A stretch of 5,694 nt of DNA from assembly GCA_937951695.1 (NCBI GenBank), contig CALFBL010000061.1, positions 1 through 5,694 of the forward strand. The letters are read 5' to 3'. Both the position numbers and the translations under genes were made by a program. The stretch's first letter is position 1; every line of letters begins with the position of its first letter. Positions 5,536 to 5,694 of the stretch are shown here, piece after piece. The notes under the pieces were generated by a model. The model saw nothing but the letters and a program-made list of their open reading frames with translations. It had not been told where the DNA came from and searched no databases. This stretch comes from an uncultured Granulosicoccaceae bacterium (GTDB lineage Bacteria > Pseudomonadota > Gammaproteobacteria > Granulosicoccales > Granulosicoccaceae).

Positions 5536-5692
5536 CGAGTATTAGGTGGAATATAGCAAAAAGAGCCATCACTAAAGGTAGCCGAATTTAAAGCTGAAAA
5601 AAATTATCGCCGGTTGGTACAACTGAACCTAAATATTTTTTGATCAATTCAGGATATTTATTAATAGCTTCAGTTATAGAGCAAAAGATGAC
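5529..5692 (-). pseudogene. sufB: Internal sufB fragment, frameshifted and truncated
   Basis: SufB is a scaffold component of the SufBCD iron-sulfur cluster assembly complex. On the minus strand, 5692-5597 translates to 32 codons containing VIFCSITEAI, KYPELIKKYLGSVVP and GDNFF. The frame then shifts by one base. Reading from 5594 gives ALNSATFSDGSFCYIPPNT followed by RCP, ending at 5529. Intact SufB reads DNFFAALNSA across the first join, so the first base of one alanine codon (GCA) has been lost next to a run of seven T. After RCP the expected Met-Glu-Leu-Ser-Thr-Tyr-Phe is absent and a stop follows two codons later. The N-terminal part would lie beyond the window's right edge. The last 154 bases hold 50 G+C (about 32 percent), well below the rest of the window. 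The wording is closest, from memory, to cyanobacterial and plastid SufB. It may be a true pseudogene or an assembly join. Confidence 0.85.
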
Positions 5693-5694
5693 AC

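Noticed and set aside
5295..5591. 98-codon plus-strand open frame after the operon
   Set aside because: It spans the sufB breakpoint and lies antisense to the sufB fragment and the other remnant; it is rich in Arg/Ser/Thr with no domain-like pattern.
5251..5694. Insertion-sequence remnant to explain the broken genes
   Set aside because: No transposase-like translation and no paired terminal inverted repeats or target duplications could be found in this stretch.

Overview
The window reads as bacterial chromosomal DNA, most likely from a proteobacterium. Genes are tightly packed with ATGA- and GTGA-type overlaps. The first gene is an RraA-family protein of the length usual in proteobacteria, and base composition over most of the window is close to even. 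Taxonomy beyond that is inference. No RNA gene, CRISPR array, integrase or intact insertion sequence was found.

Layout. Positions 92-574 (minus strand) encode an RraA / HMG-aldolase-family protein. A 140-base divergent intergenic region follows; near its middle lie two candidate -10 elements that overlap on opposite strands. From 715 to 5250 (plus strand) runs a four-gene operon whose members overlap by 4, 4 and 10 bases: the small B12-binding subunit of glutamate mutase (glmS/mutS), its catalytic subunit (glmE/mutE), a MutL/GlmL-type ASKHA ATPase, and a stand-alone AMP-forming adenylation enzyme of the ANL superfamily. A possible hairpin terminator follows at 5259-5308.

How the operon should work. 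GlmS and GlmE would use adenosylcobalamin to convert L-glutamate into 3-methylaspartate, and MutL would service the mutase. No methylaspartate ammonia-lyase is present, although fermentative clusters normally carry one. Instead the last gene encodes an adenylating enzyme. This suggests that the methylaspartate, or a relative, is activated as an acyl-adenylate and passed to CoA or a carrier protein, as in the 3-methylaspartate starter-unit route of some actinomycete macrolactams. This is the main candidate for an undescribed system here. No carrier protein, decarboxylase or acceptor enzyme lies in the window.

Right-hand end. The last 444 bases contain no intact gene. On the minus strand, positions 5529-5692 are an internal piece of sufB with a one-base frameshift. 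It is clearly AT-rich (50 G+C in the last 154 bases) and stops abruptly after the Asn-Thr-Arg-Cys-Pro stretch. It abuts a perfect 12-base palindrome and a short open frame (5347-5535) that may be the tail of another broken gene. This is either a real rearrangement scar or foreign junction, or an assembly chimera. The two cannot be told apart from sequence alone.
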